Assembly: GCF_000472385.1 (NCBI RefSeq)
Contig: NZ_AWZU01000027.1
Coordinates: forward strand, 41,018-105,017
Direction of reading: 5' to 3'
Origin: Bradyrhizobium sp. ARR65
GTDB taxonomy: Bacteria > Pseudomonadota > Alphaproteobacteria > Rhizobiales > Xanthobacteraceae
DNA: 64,000 nucleotides
A program made the position numbers and the translations under genes. Below are positions 32,948 through 43,028 of the stretch, one piece after another; position 1 is the first letter of the stretch; each line of letters begins with the position of its first letter. Below the pieces are notes generated by a model that saw only the letters and a list, made by a program, of their open reading frames with translations, made no database searches and was not told the origin of the DNA.

Positions 32948-34840
32948 TCAAAGGAAGCCGATCGACAGCCAGGGCACGGCGGCAACAATCAGTGTGCCGA
33001 TCAAGAGTGCGATCATGTAGCCCACGATGGGTTTCATGCCTTCGTCCGGATTGATGCGGCTGATGGCGCAGGCCGCGTAATAGCCGACACCGAACGGGGG
33101 CGCGAACAGTCCGATGCCCATGGCGAGAACGACGACCATCGCGTAGTGCACATCGTGCACCCCGACCTGCCGCGCGATCGGGAAGAGAAGCGGACCAAAC
33201 AGAACGATTGCCGGAATCCCTTCCAGCACGCTGCCCAGGATCACGAAGGTCACGATCGTCACGGCCAGGAAGACTGGGACTCCGCCCGGAAGGGTGGTCA
33301 TGAACTTGGCCAGAGAGGCAGAAAATCCCGATTGGGTCAGCGCCCAGGCCATGCCTGTCGCCGCGCCGATGATGAGCAGAATCGCCCCTGACAGCGAGGC
33401 TGTCTCGACCAGCATCGGATAGATGCGGCGCCAGTCGAACTGGCGGTAGATGAAGAGACCCGCGCAGGCCGAGTACAGGATGCCGATGGTAGAGACCTCC
33501 GTTGCCGTTGCGACGCCTTCGACGACAGCGGTCCGGATCACGAATGGCAGCGCGATGGCGGGTATCGCAATGACAAAAGCGCGGCCGATCTGCCGCCCCG
33601 TCGCCTGCTTGACGTGAGACAGATCCTCGCGGCGGTATCGCCACCACACCACGGCCGCGAGCATGACGGCAAGCACGACGCCCGGAAGCAAGCCGCCGGT
33701 GAACAGGGCCGAGATCGAAACGCCGGTGACCGAGCCGATCGTGATTAGAACCAGTGACGGCGGGATCGTCTCGGTTTGCGCGCCGGTTGCCGCGAGAAGC
33801 GCAACCAGATCGCCTGGCTTGGCTCCCCGCTGCCGCATCTCGGGAAACAACACCGGAGCTACCGCAGCCATGTCCGCCGCCTTGGAGCCGGAAATGCCAG
33901 AGACCAGATACATCGCCCCGACCAGCACGTAGTGCAATCCGCCGCGCACGTGGCCTAAGAGGCTCGCCAGGAAGCTGACCATGGCGCGCGCCATGCCCGT
34001 CATCTCGATCAGAAGGCCGAGAAAGACGAAGAGAGGCACCGCAAGCAGGGTCAGGTGGCTCATGCCCTCATCCATTCGTCCGATCATCACCACGTCGGGC
34101 GTGCTGGTTGTCAGGGCGAGATAGCCGACCGTGGCGAGGCCGAACGCGAACGCGATCGGCACGGCCGCGAAGACCATGGCGCCAACCACGACAACGAAGA
34201 AAATCAGAAGATTCAGATTGCCGAGCGGCTTCAAGACCGGCGCCAGCAGAACGAACGTCGCGATGATGCCCGCGACGATCGCCAAGGACGCCAGCAGGCT
34301 GCGCGGGCTCGCGATGCGGATGAGTCGGAGAACCGCTGCGATCAGCATCAATCCAATCCCGATCGGCAAAGCCGCCGCACGCCAGCTATTGACGATCTCG
34401 AGCGCCGGCGTGGTGACGAATGCCTCGTCTGCGGCGAATTCATAGGCGGGCCAGACGACGAGGACGAGAAATGCAAGCGACGCCGCGGCCGCGACGACGT
34501 CCAGAAACGCTCGAACCTCAGCACTGAGAACGCCGACGATCGCGGTCATCCGCATGTGCTCGCCGCGCTGGAACGCAATCACGGAACCGAACATGGCGAG
34601 CCAGAGGAAGAGAATGCCCGCGAGTTCGTCGGACCAGATGATCGGCGAGCGGAACACGTATCGCCCCACGATGCCGGCAGACAGTACCGCAATCTCCGCC
34701 AGCACGAGCAGTGCTGCCGGGACCGCGACGATATGACCAAGCACCGTGTTCGCCGTTATCACCCAACGGCGCCGGCCTGCCTGCGACACGCCGGCCGCCA
34801 ATCCGGCATCGACACGCGGCGTATGGCTCATGCTGGTCAT
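32948..34840 (-). CDS. TRAP transporter fused permease (DctQ-DctM fusion)
   Basis: A 630-residue membrane protein. Residues ~30-180 correspond to the small DctQ subunit (four helices, with R-Y-V-F-R-S-P-I-I-W-S-D-E near 60) and ~190-628 to the large DctM subunit (about 12 helices, with V-P-L-F-V-F-L-G and G-S-K-A-A-D-M and P-P-S). TRAP systems use the ion gradient to import acids caught by a periplasmic protein. Fused QM forms are well known. The start at 34840 overlaps the stop of the binding-protein gene (ATGA), so they are translated together. Confidence 0.92.
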   Translation of the reverse strand: MTSMSHTPRVDAGLAAGVSQAGRRRWVITANTVLGHIVAVPAALLVLAEIAVLSAGIVGRYVFRSPIIWSDELAGILFLWLAMFGSVIAFQRGEHMRMTAIVGVLSAEVRAFLDVVAAAASLAFLVLVVWPAYEFAADEAFVTTPALEIVNSWRAAALPIGIGLMLIAAVLRLIRIASPRSLLASLAIVAGIIATFVLLAPVLKPLGNLNLLIFFVVVVGAMVFAAVPIAFAFGLATVGYLALTTSTPDVVMIGRMDEGMSHLTLLAVPLFVFLGLLIEMTGMARAMVSFLASLLGHVRGGLHYVLVGAMYLVSGISGSKAADMAAVAPVLFPEMRQRGAKPGDLVALLAATGAQTETIPPSLVLITIGSVTGVSISALFTGGLLPGVVLAVMLAAVVWWRYRREDLSHVKQATGRQIGRAFVIAIPAIALPFVIRTAVVEGVATATEVSTIGILYSACAGLFIYRQFDWRRIYPMLVETASLSGAILLIIGAATGMAWALTQSGFSASLAKFMTTLPGGVPVFLAVTIVTFVILGSVLEGIPAIVLFGPLLFPIARQVGVHDVHYAMVVVLAMGIGLFAPPFGVGYYAACAISRINPDEGMKPIVGYMIALLIGTLIVAAVPWLSIGFL

Positions 34841-35862
34841 GATAGCTGGCCCGCCGCTTTTTCGAGCTGGGACCATGCCTCCTCGCCAAACTTGGCTTTC
34901 CAGTCGGCGTAGAAGCTGGTTTTAGACAAGGCCTGACGGAAGGCGGCGCGATCGACGTCGATGAATTTGAGACCCTTGGCCGAGAGATCGGTGCGCAGCG
35001 ACTGGCTGAGCTTTGCGATGTCGGCGCGCTGATCGATGGCCGAGCGGTCAAGCTCGCGTGTCACGATCTCCTGCACGTCCTTGGGCAGGCGCTCGAAGGC
35101 GCGCTTGTTGCCAAGGATCCAGTAGCCGTCCCAGACGTGCCCCGTCAGGCTGCACGTGCTCTGCACCTCATAGAGCCGCGCGGTCGCGATGATGGGCAAC
35201 GGATTCTCCTGGCCATCGACGACCTTGGTCTGCAGAGCGGAATAAACCTCGTTGAAGTTGATCGGCGTCGGCCCGGCGCCGAGCGCCTTGAAGAGCGAAG
35301 TGAGCAGCGGCGCGGGCGGAACGCGGATCTGGAAATTCTTCAGATCATCCGGGGTGCGGATCTCGCGGCCGGACGAGGTCACCTGGCGGAACCCGTTGTC
35401 CCAGGCCTTCGACACCGCCATGATCGGTGTCTTGGCGATCTGCGCCCGGATGTAGGTGCCGAGGTCGCCGTCCATCGCCTTCCACACGCTGTCGTAATCG
35501 GCGAACGCGAAGCCCGTGTTCACGATGCCCGCGCTCGGCACCAGGGTGGCGAGGATCGAGGACGATTGATTAAAGAACTCGACGCCACCGCTGCGAACCT
35601 GAGTCAGCAGTTCGGTGTCGGAACCCAGCTGGTTGGCCGGGAACAGCCTGATCTCCAGCCGGCCGCTGGTCGCTTCGCGGATACGGTCGATCGCCTCTTG
35701 GGCTCGGACATTCACCGGATGGGTCGGATCCTGCCCGGTGGCGAACTTGTAGACGAACTCGGCGGCTGATGCCGGGCGGGTCAGAATCCCGCAGAGAGGT
35801 GCGGCACTGGCCGCCAGCAATAGCGAACGGCGGCTGATGCGTCCGGGTTTCGAGACAGTCAT
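34837..35862 (-). CDS. TRAP transporter substrate-binding protein DctP family
   Basis: A 341-residue periplasmic protein. The N-terminus has S-R-R-S-L-L-L-A-A-S (twin-arginine style) and a signal cleavage near A-S-A-A (about residue 34). DctP features include G-x-D-P-T-H-P, the L-G-S-D-T-E-L segment, the ligand-contact Arg in F-Q-I-R-V-P-P (near 167) and N-E-V-Y-S-A-L-Q-T-K-V-V-D-G-Q-E-N, the family signature. The Arg normally pairs with a substrate carboxylate (or sulfonate). AGGAGG lies upstream of the ATG at 35862. It lies downstream of the transketolase genes on the same strand, so the substrate probably feeds the SDR and transketolase. Confidence 0.92.
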   Translation of the reverse strand: MTVSKPGRISRRSLLLAASAAPLCGILTRPASAAEFVYKFATGQDPTHPVNVRAQEAIDRIREATSGRLEIRLFPANQLGSDTELLTQVRSGGVEFFNQSSSILATLVPSAGIVNTGFAFADYDSVWKAMDGDLGTYIRAQIAKTPIMAVSKAWDNGFRQVTSSGREIRTPDDLKNFQIRVPPAPLLTSLFKALGAGPTPINFNEVYSALQTKVVDGQENPLPIIATARLYEVQSTCSLTGHVWDGYWILGNKRAFERLPKDVQEIVTRELDRSAIDQRADIAKLSQSLRTDLSAKGLKFIDVDRAAFRQALSKTSFYADWKAKFGEEAWSQLEKAAGQLS

Positions 35863-36044
35863 GTTTTTCCTCCTGATCCTGTGTTGACGTTGTGCCGGCT
35901 GCATCAGCCTGCACTGGTCTTCCGCTTTTCCGGGCTCCTCGACCGCCCGCATTCGGGCAAGAGGCCATCACTCGCCCGCCGCGACATGCAGCGGGCGCAA
36001 CTCCTCACTCGGGCTTGGCCTGATTGGCGTTCAGTGCCGGTGCG

Positions 36045-37055
36045 CTAGAGCCACAGCTTGATCTGCCTTACGACCTCTGCGGTGGAAATGCCGTAGCGGT
36101 CGTGCAGCGTCGGAAGTGCGCCGGCGTGAAGAAATTCGTCAGGCAATGCAATCTGGCGGAAAGGCGGATGGACGCCTGAACGCATCAAAAGTGCGGCTAT
36201 GGCCTCGCCGAGGCCACCGATGGTCGTGTGGTTTTCGGCGACGACGACCAGGCGGCCCGACTTGCCGGCTTCGTGCAGTATCGTCTCGGCATCGAGCGGC
36301 TTGATGGTCGGAACGTGGAGCACCGCAGCATCGACGCTGTCGTTTTTAAGGACTTGCACGGCCTCGAGCGCACGCATGGTCATGATGCCGGATGAGATGA
36401 TCAGGACATCCTTCCCGTCACGGATCACCTTGGCCTTGCCGAGCTCGAACCTGTAATCATATTCGTCCAGCACGACCGGCACCTGACCACGCAGGAGGCG
36501 CATGTAGACCGGCCCCTGATGTGCCGCGATCGCGGGCACCAGCTGCTCGATTTCATGGGCATCGCAGGGATCGATGACCGTCATGTTCGGCATCGCGCGA
36601 AACAGCGCGAGATCCTCGGCGGCCTGATGGCTCGGACCATAGCCCGAGGTCAGGCCCGGCAATGCGCAGACGATCTTCACATTGCGGTCTTCCTCCGCAA
36701 TCGTCTGGTGTATGAAGTCGTAAGCGCGCCGCGATGCGAACACCGCGTAGGTGGTCGCGAACGGCATGAAGCCTTCGGCGGCAAGACCTGAGGCCGCGCC
36801 GAACAGAAGCTGCTCGGCCATGCCCATCTGGTAATAGCGGTCCGGAAATTCCTTCGCAAAGATGTGCAGGTCGGTGTATTTGCCGAGATCGGCCGTCATG
36901 CCGACCACATCGGGGCGGCTGCGCGCGAGCTCGACGAGCGCGTGTCCGAACGGCGCCGGCTTCGTCTTCTGTCCCTCCGCCGCGATCGAGGCGATCATGG
37001 CCGAGGTGGTCAGGCGCGGCTTGCCCGGCTGCGGTGCTGATCTGGCGGTCTTCAT
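36045..37055 (-). CDS. Transketolase C-terminal subunit (split transketolase)
   Basis: A 336-residue protein covering the pyrimidine-binding and C-terminal domains of transketolase. Q-M-G-M-A-E-Q has the catalytic Glu that activates thiamine diphosphate, followed by A-S-R-R-A-Y-D and a G-L-T-S-G-Y-G-P-S-H-Q loop with a conserved His. V-A-E-N-H and G-G-L-G-E-A belong to the C-terminal domain. It pairs with the gene at 37052 (four-base ATGA overlap) to make one enzyme that moves two-carbon ketol units. Split subunits are common in catabolic clusters. Confidence 0.92.
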   Translation of the reverse strand: MKTARSAPQPGKPRLTTSAMIASIAAEGQKTKPAPFGHALVELARSRPDVVGMTADLGKYTDLHIFAKEFPDRYYQMGMAEQLLFGAASGLAAEGFMPFATTYAVFASRRAYDFIHQTIAEEDRNVKIVCALPGLTSGYGPSHQAAEDLALFRAMPNMTVIDPCDAHEIEQLVPAIAAHQGPVYMRLLRGQVPVVLDEYDYRFELGKAKVIRDGKDVLIISSGIMTMRALEAVQVLKNDSVDAAVLHVPTIKPLDAETILHEAGKSGRLVVVAENHTTIGGLGEAIAALLMRSGVHPPFRQIALPDEFLHAGALPTLHDRYGISTAEVVRQIKLWL

Positions 37056-37891
37056 GCCTGCCTCCCGGCTTCCAGCGCGGCCAGCGCGAGCTGCCATTCG
37101 TGCTGCTCGACCCGGATGAAATGGTTCTTCTCGCGCTGCTCCAGGAAAGGAACGCCCTTGCCCATCAGCGTGTCGGCGACGATCATCCGTGGCTTGGGCG
37201 CGGGATGAGACTTGGCGACATCGAACGCGGCAACCACGGCATCGAGATCATTGCCGTCAATGCGCTGCACGAACCAGCCGAAAGCGTGAAGCTTCTCGAC
37301 CAGCGGCTCGAACGCCATGACCTGCGTCGAAGGACCGTCCGCCTGCTGATTGTTGACGTCGACGATTCCGATCAGATTGTCCAGCTTGTAATGGCCCGCC
37401 GACTGGATGGCTTCCCAGACCGAGCCTTCATCGAGCTCGCCGTCGGAAAACAACGTGTACACCCGCGCGTCGGATTTCTTACGCTTGAGCCCGAGGCCCA
37501 TGCCAACGGCGATGCTGAGCCCAAGCCCGAGCGAGCCGCCCGACATTTCCATTCCGGGCGTGTAGGAGGCCATGCCCGACATCGGCAGGCGGCTCTCGTC
37601 GCTGCCGTAGGTTTCGAGCTCCTCCTCGGGGACGATCCCCGCCTCGATCAAAGCCGCATAGAGCGCGATCGCGTAGTGCCCGTTTGAGAGGAGGAAGCGG
37701 TCGCGTTCCTCCCAGGACGGATCTTCCGGCCGATAGCGCATGGCGTGAAAATAGGCCACGGCGAGAACGTCGGAGATATCCAGCGCCTGCGCGATGTAAC
37801 CCTGACCCTGGACTTCACCCATGCGCAGCGCGTTGCGGCGAATGTTGTATGCGCGATCCGCCAGCTTTGGCACATTGGTTAGTGTTTCCAT
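37052..37891 (-). CDS. Transketolase N-terminal subunit (split transketolase)
   Basis: A 279-residue protein with the thiamine-diphosphate binding domain: L-S-N-G-H-Y-A-I-A-L-Y, M-S-G-G-S-L-G-L-G-L-S, and the Mg/ThDP motif G-E-L-D-E-G through D-V-N-N-Q-Q (G-D-G-x(n)-N type, here S-D-G). It matches stand-alone N-subunits rather than the single-chain central transketolase. It is the second gene of the operon, 23 bp after the SDR gene. Together with the C-subunit and transporter it suggests breakdown of a ketose-like substrate. Confidence 0.92.
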   Translation of the reverse strand: METLTNVPKLADRAYNIRRNALRMGEVQGQGYIAQALDISDVLAVAYFHAMRYRPEDPSWEERDRFLLSNGHYAIALYAALIEAGIVPEEELETYGSDESRLPMSGMASYTPGMEMSGGSLGLGLSIAVGMGLGLKRKKSDARVYTLFSDGELDEGSVWEAIQSAGHYKLDNLIGIVDVNNQQADGPSTQVMAFEPLVEKLHAFGWFVQRIDGNDLDAVVAAFDVAKSHPAPKPRMIVADTLMGKGVPFLEQREKNHFIRVEQHEWQLALAALEAGRQA

Positions 37892-37914
37892 CGATTTGGC
37901 CCTGTCTCGCTCGC

Positions 37915-38664
37915 TCAGTGGATAAGCATGCCGCCATTGACATCAATGACCGCACCCGTGACGTAGGCAGATAGATCCGAGGCCAGGAAGGTGTAGATGC
38001 CGGCGACGTCTTCAGCCGTGCCGAGACGATTGAGCGGAATACCTTCCAGGATCTTCGCCCTCATCTCGTCGGTCAGCTTGCCTGCGGTGATATCGGTGCC
38101 GATCAGGCCGGGCGTGACGCAATTAACGCGGATGCCGTCTGGGCCGAACTCACGGGCCATCGCCTTGGCGAGACCGAGCACTCCAGCCTTGGCCGCCGAA
38201 TAATGCGGGCCGCCAAAAATTCCGCCGCCACGCTGGGCCGAAACCGACGACATGCAGGCAATCGATCCAGACTTCCGTGCGCGCATATGGGGGATCACAG
38301 CCTGGGAGAGGAACAGAACACCCTTCAGATTGACGTCCTGGATGCGATCCCAATCGGCCGCCGAGATCTGTAGGAACTTGACCGGCTGGGTGATGCCGGC
38401 ATTGTTGATCAGAATATCGACGCCGCCTAAGAATTCGATCACTCGGGCCACCGCCTGCTCGCAGGATGATTTGTCGGCGACGTCGCACTGAAGTCCGATG
38501 TGGCATTTTCCAAGGGATACCGCAGCATCCGCCGCAGCGTCGGCGTCGATATCCAGAATGGCGACCCGAGCGCCCTCGGCGGCAAACCGCCGTGCCGTGG
38601 CCAGCCCGATGCCGCGCGGCGATGCCGCGCCCGAAATGATGGCCGTCTTACCGCTGAGCAGCAT
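37915..38664 (-). CDS. SDR family NAD(P)-dependent oxidoreductase
   Basis: A 249-residue classical short-chain dehydrogenase. It has the coenzyme motif G-A-A-S-P-R-G-I-G (near 12, a longer form of T-G-x3-G-x-G), Asp in I-L-D-I-D (near 38, favours NAD), N-N-A-G (near 88), Ser in S-S-V-S (near 140) and the catalytic Y-S-A-A-K (near 155). It probably oxidises a hydroxyl of the imported substrate to the ketone that the transketolase then uses. It is the first gene of the minus-strand operon, and the LysR gene is divergent. Confidence 0.9.
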   Translation of the reverse strand: MLLSGKTAIISGAASPRGIGLATARRFAAEGARVAILDIDADAAADAAVSLGKCHIGLQCDVADKSSCEQAVARVIEFLGGVDILINNAGITQPVKFLQISAADWDRIQDVNLKGVLFLSQAVIPHMRARKSGSIACMSSVSAQRGGGIFGGPHYSAAKAGVLGLAKAMAREFGPDGIRVNCVTPGLIGTDITAGKLTDEMRAKILEGIPLNRLGTAEDVAGIYTFLASDLSAYVTGAVIDVNGGMLIH

Positions 38665-38774
38665 CAGTTCCTCCCGCAAATTGTTTTTCCTTGGCAAGGC
38701 TAGAAATGCCCCGCGGACGCACAACAGACAAACGCACAGTTGTCACGGATCGATGAATCTGGTTCACTTATGGA
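38665..38774. promoter_or_regulatory. Divergent promoter region between the SDR operon and its LysR regulator
   Basis: A 110-bp space between the two start codons. It should hold both promoters and the LysR operator. Its center has ACAACAGACAAACGCACAG and TTGTCACGGATCGATGAA, but no single T-N11-A site could be fixed by eye. Confidence 0.5.
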
Positions 38775-39665
38775 ATGCTGTCGAATGTCCCGATATCAGC
38801 AATTCGCGCCTTTGAAGCCGCTGCTCGGACGGGATCATTCCGCGATGCGGCGAATGAGCTTCACCTGACGCCGAGTGCCGTCAGTCATGCGATCCGCAAG
38901 CTGGAGGACACGCTTCGCACCGTTCTGTTCGAGCGCAGCGCGCGATCGGTGCGGCTCACGCCAGCCGGCGAAAATCTGATGCGGCACACGGGAGCGGCAT
39001 TCGATCAGCTCCGCCGTGGTCTCGAGGAAGTTGCCGCGCGCGGACCGCAATTGGTGCGCGTGCACTCCGCGCCAAGCTTTGCCGCGCAATGGCTGGCGCC
39101 GCGGCTCGCACAGTTTCTCGCCGCTTATCCGAAGCTCGAAGTGCGGCTGGCCGCCAGCACGGACTATGCGCGCTTCAGCAACGACGATTTCGATATCGAC
39201 ATCGTCTACGGTCCGCCGCGCGCGGAGGGCGTCGAAATTGTCCCTCTGCCGGAGGAGACAGTCACTCCGCTCTGCTCCCCTGCGCTCGCAAAATCGATAC
39301 GGAAGCCTACCGATCTCCTCGATCAGACGCTAATCCGCTCCGATGTGAAGCAGGTGCAGTGGCATCAATGGTTCACCGCCAACGGATTGGAAGCCCCTGC
39401 ACTCCACGGCATGAGGTTCGATCGCAGCTTTCTGGCAATCGCAACGGCTGCGGAGGGATTGGGAGTGGCGTTGGAATCAACGCTTCTGGCCGAACGCGAA
39501 CTGGGAAGCGGGCGATTAGTAGCGCCGCTGACAGGACGCGCCAACGATATCCGCTACGTCGGCCATCGGCTGATTTACCCGCGCGCCAGCCGACAGAGAT
39601 CTGCGGTACGAGCCTTTGCAGACTGGCTCGTGGCGCAGCTTGAGGATCAAAACACGCGCTCCTGA
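38775..39665 (+). CDS. LysR-family transcriptional regulator (GcvA-like)
   Basis: A 296-residue regulator. The winged helix-turn-helix spans residues 5-63 (A-I-R-A-F-E-A-A-A-R-T-G-S-F, A-A-N-E-L-H-L-T-P-S-A-V-S-H, L-F-x-R), and a periplasmic-binding-like effector domain spans 88-290. Sequence style matches the GcvA/AmpR branch. By position it should control the divergent SDR-transketolase-TRAP operon in response to the substrate or an intermediate. The start at 38775 is the only good ATG before the HTH. Confidence 0.9.
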   Translation: MLSNVPISAIRAFEAAARTGSFRDAANELHLTPSAVSHAIRKLEDTLRTVLFERSARSVRLTPAGENLMRHTGAAFDQLRRGLEEVAARGPQLVRVHSAPSFAAQWLAPRLAQFLAAYPKLEVRLAASTDYARFSNDDFDIDIVYGPPRAEGVEIVPLPEETVTPLCSPALAKSIRKPTDLLDQTLIRSDVKQVQWHQWFTANGLEAPALHGMRFDRSFLAIATAAEGLGVALESTLLAERELGSGRLVAPLTGRANDIRYVGHRLIYPRASRQRSAVRAFADWLVAQLEDQNTRS

Positions 39666-39877
39666 GAGTGACCACATCGTTGGTCCCGCCTCTCGGCTTA
39701 CTTCGCAAGCTGGTCCGCACAGTCTCAGGATCGCAAGCTTGAGCGTGGAACCATCGGTTCTCGCACACAGCAGTTGCCCGATTTACTTGACAAGAACTTC
39801 GCTTGCAGTTGGACGTCGAAAACGTCCAACTGAAAAGTCCGTTCTGATGCTCAATCGCTGCAAGCAATTGATTTTAT

Positions 39878-39923
39878 TTGGTGGGCGCACCAGGGCTCGA
39901 ACCTGGGACCCGCTGATTAAGAG
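39878..39923 (-). repeat. tRNA-Lys 3' fragment, attachment-site-like repeat 1
   Basis: Forty-six bases identical to 47522-47567. On the minus strand it reads from the anticodon loop CTCTTAA through AGCGGGTCCC, the T-arm GGTTCGAGCCC and acceptor TGCGCCCACCA: the 3' half of a tRNA-Lys(CUU)-type gene. There is no 5' half. Such fragments are left when an integrase recombines at the 3' end of a tRNA gene. It marks the left edge of the acyl-CoA synthetase/ABC cassette. Confidence 0.85.
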
Positions 39924-40266
39924 GCATGCGATTTACTTGGAAGATCAATGTATGTTCCGACAAGAAGCTCGTCAAACCTGCGTTGAACTCGCAATGTCGG
40001 AATGCAGCGCAGCTTCAATATCGCAGCGCAACATAAATCTGGATACTCGAGTTTAGTCGTCAATACCGCAATCGGTGATCGGCAGGCGGGCCCTTGAATG
40101 ACCCACCGCGCGGACGGCCACGGTCCGGCAAACCGGGACTTGTCGGACTATCGATCCGTTGTAATGTTGGAACATGCGGCGTTCGCATGGCTGCTTCCCG
40201 GAAAGGGCGCGGCGTCACCATAAGCAGGCGTGAACCAACGCGCCGGTTTTTGGGATCGAGAGCGAC
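39924..40266. other. Leader region of the acyl-CoA synthetase cassette
   Basis: No convincing frame is found in 343 bases. It should hold the promoter of the cassette. GC-rich CCGCGCGGACGGCC lies near 40107 and no -35/-10 pair was found. Confidence 0.3.
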
Positions 40267-42233
40267 ATGGCCGGTGGCGGATCGTTTGATACGTTCCCCA
40301 AATTGCTTCTGCGCAATGCAACGCAGTTCGGCACGCGTCCGGCGTTTCGGCACAAGGATCTTGGCATCTGGCAGACGTGGACCTGGGCCCGGGTCGCTGC
40401 GATCGTTCGGGCTTACGCCGCGGGCTTGCATCGACTTGGACTGCAGCCAGGAGAGAAGATCGCGGTAGTAGGTTCCAATCGACCGAAGCTCTACTGGACC
40501 CTCATGGCAGCGCAGGCGCTGCGAGCGATTCCGGTCCCGGTTTACTCGGATGCAGTGGCTGACGAGCTTGCCTTTGTTCTCGCTCACGCCGAAGCAAGGT
40601 TTGTTGCAGCACAGGATCAGGAGCAAGTCGACAAAATCTTGTCTGTATCCGACCGAGTGCCGCACCTTCAAAAGATTGTCTATGACGAGACGCGCGGCCT
40701 TGATGGCTACGACGACGGCCGGCTGATCGCAATCGACGATGTCATCGAAGATGGTCGCGCAGCGCTGACGGCAGATCCGGCGCTCGGTGGACAGATGGAT
40801 GAATTCGTCCGGCAGGGTGATGGTTCTGACATCGCGGTCATCCTCTACACCTCGGGAACGACTGGCGCGTCGAAGGGCGTCGTGCTGTCGACGCGAGGCT
40901 GCATTGATGCCGCGACGGATACCACCAGGTTCGACAGACTGGCCGACCACGACGTGGTATTCGCTTATCTGCCACTGGCCTGGGTGGGCGATCATTACCT
41001 CAACTATGTGCAAGGCCTTGTCGCCGGCTTCTGCACGGCGTGTCCCGAGAGCAGTGAAACGATCGAACAGGACCGGCGTGAGATCGGACCGACCTTCTAT
41101 TTCGCACCGCCGCGTGGTTTTGAGGCCATGCTGACGCGCCTGATGATCCGCATGGAGGACGCTGCGCCGGTCAAGCGGCGAATGTTCAACTACTTTCTCG
41201 ACGTGGCACGCCGGTATGGCGAGCAGGTGTTGACCGGAAAACCGGTGCCGCTGCGGGGCCGGTTGCTCTATGCGCTCGGGCGCTTGCTGGTCTACGAGCC
41301 TCTCAAGAACGTTCTCGGCCTGTCCCGGGTGCGCGTCGCGTACACTGCAGGCGAGGCCATCGGTCCGGATCTGTTCGCGTTCTACCGCTCGATCGGACTA
41401 AATCTGAAGCAGCTCTACGGCCAGACCGAAGCGTTCCTGTACGTGACGTGCCAGCCAGATGGCGAGATCTACCCCGATACGGTTGGTCCGGCGGCGCCGA
41501 ACGTCGACATCCGCATCGCGGAATCGGGCGAAGTGCAGTTTCGCTCGCCTGGCATGTTCATGGGATATTTCAAGGACCCGGCAAAGACCGCGGAAACCAT
41601 GACATCCGACGGTTATGTCAAGACCGGGGATGCGGGCTTTTTTGACGAGAAGACCGGCCATCTAAAGATCATCGATCGCGCGAAGGACGTCGGTTGGCTG
41701 GCTGACGGCACGATGATTGCGCCGAAGTACCTTGAGAACAAACTGAAGTTCTTTCCCAATATCAAGGAAGCAATCACTTTCGGCGACTCAAGAGAGTTCG
41801 TTTGCGCCATGATCAACATCGACCCGGTCGCTGTCGCGAATTGGGCGGAGCGAAACAATATCGCCTATGGCTCCTATCAGGAGCTTGCCGGGCATCCGCT
41901 GGTCTACAACATGGTGGCGGAAGATGTTGCGAGGGTGAACCACTCTCTCGTCAAGGAAAAGGCGCTGGCGGGCGCTCAAATTCGCCGCTTCCTCATTTTG
42001 CACAAGGAGCTTGACGCAGATGACGGCGAATTGACCCGCACGCAGAAGGTGCGCCGCCGGTTCATTGCTGAACGCTATGCGCCACTGCTCGCGGCACTCT
42101 ACGACGGCTCGCATGAGGCCGACATTTCCACTGAAGTCACTTTTGAGGATGGCCGCAAGGGCACGATCGCGGCTCGGATCAAGATCCGCGACATGCACGC
42201 CGCTGGTTCGGCGGACCCCTTAGGGAAGGCAGC

Positions 42234-42237
<4 letters not shown>
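40267..42237 (+). CDS. AMP-dependent synthetase/ligase (long-chain-type acyl-CoA synthetase)
   Basis: A 656-residue adenylate-forming enzyme. Motifs are Y-T-S-G-T-T-G-A-S-K-G (P-loop like, near 197), Y-G-Q-T-E (near 385) and the hinge K-T-G-D-A-G-F-F with R-A-K-D (near 455-475). These enzymes join a carboxylic acid to CoA with ATP. It is long for the family, matching the long-chain AMP-forming type. Its stop overlaps the ATP-binding gene (ATGA) and it heads a Liv-type importer operon, so the imported acid is probably activated to its CoA thioester on entry. The ATG at 40267 precedes a normal N-terminus. Confidence 0.9.
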
Positions 42238-43019
<782 letters not shown>

Positions 43020-43028
43020 GGAGCGTTC

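Noticed and set aside
39878..39950. Intact tRNA-Lys gene
   Set aside because: Only the anticodon loop to CCA part is present. The acceptor 5' strand and D-arm are absent, so it cannot be a working tRNA.
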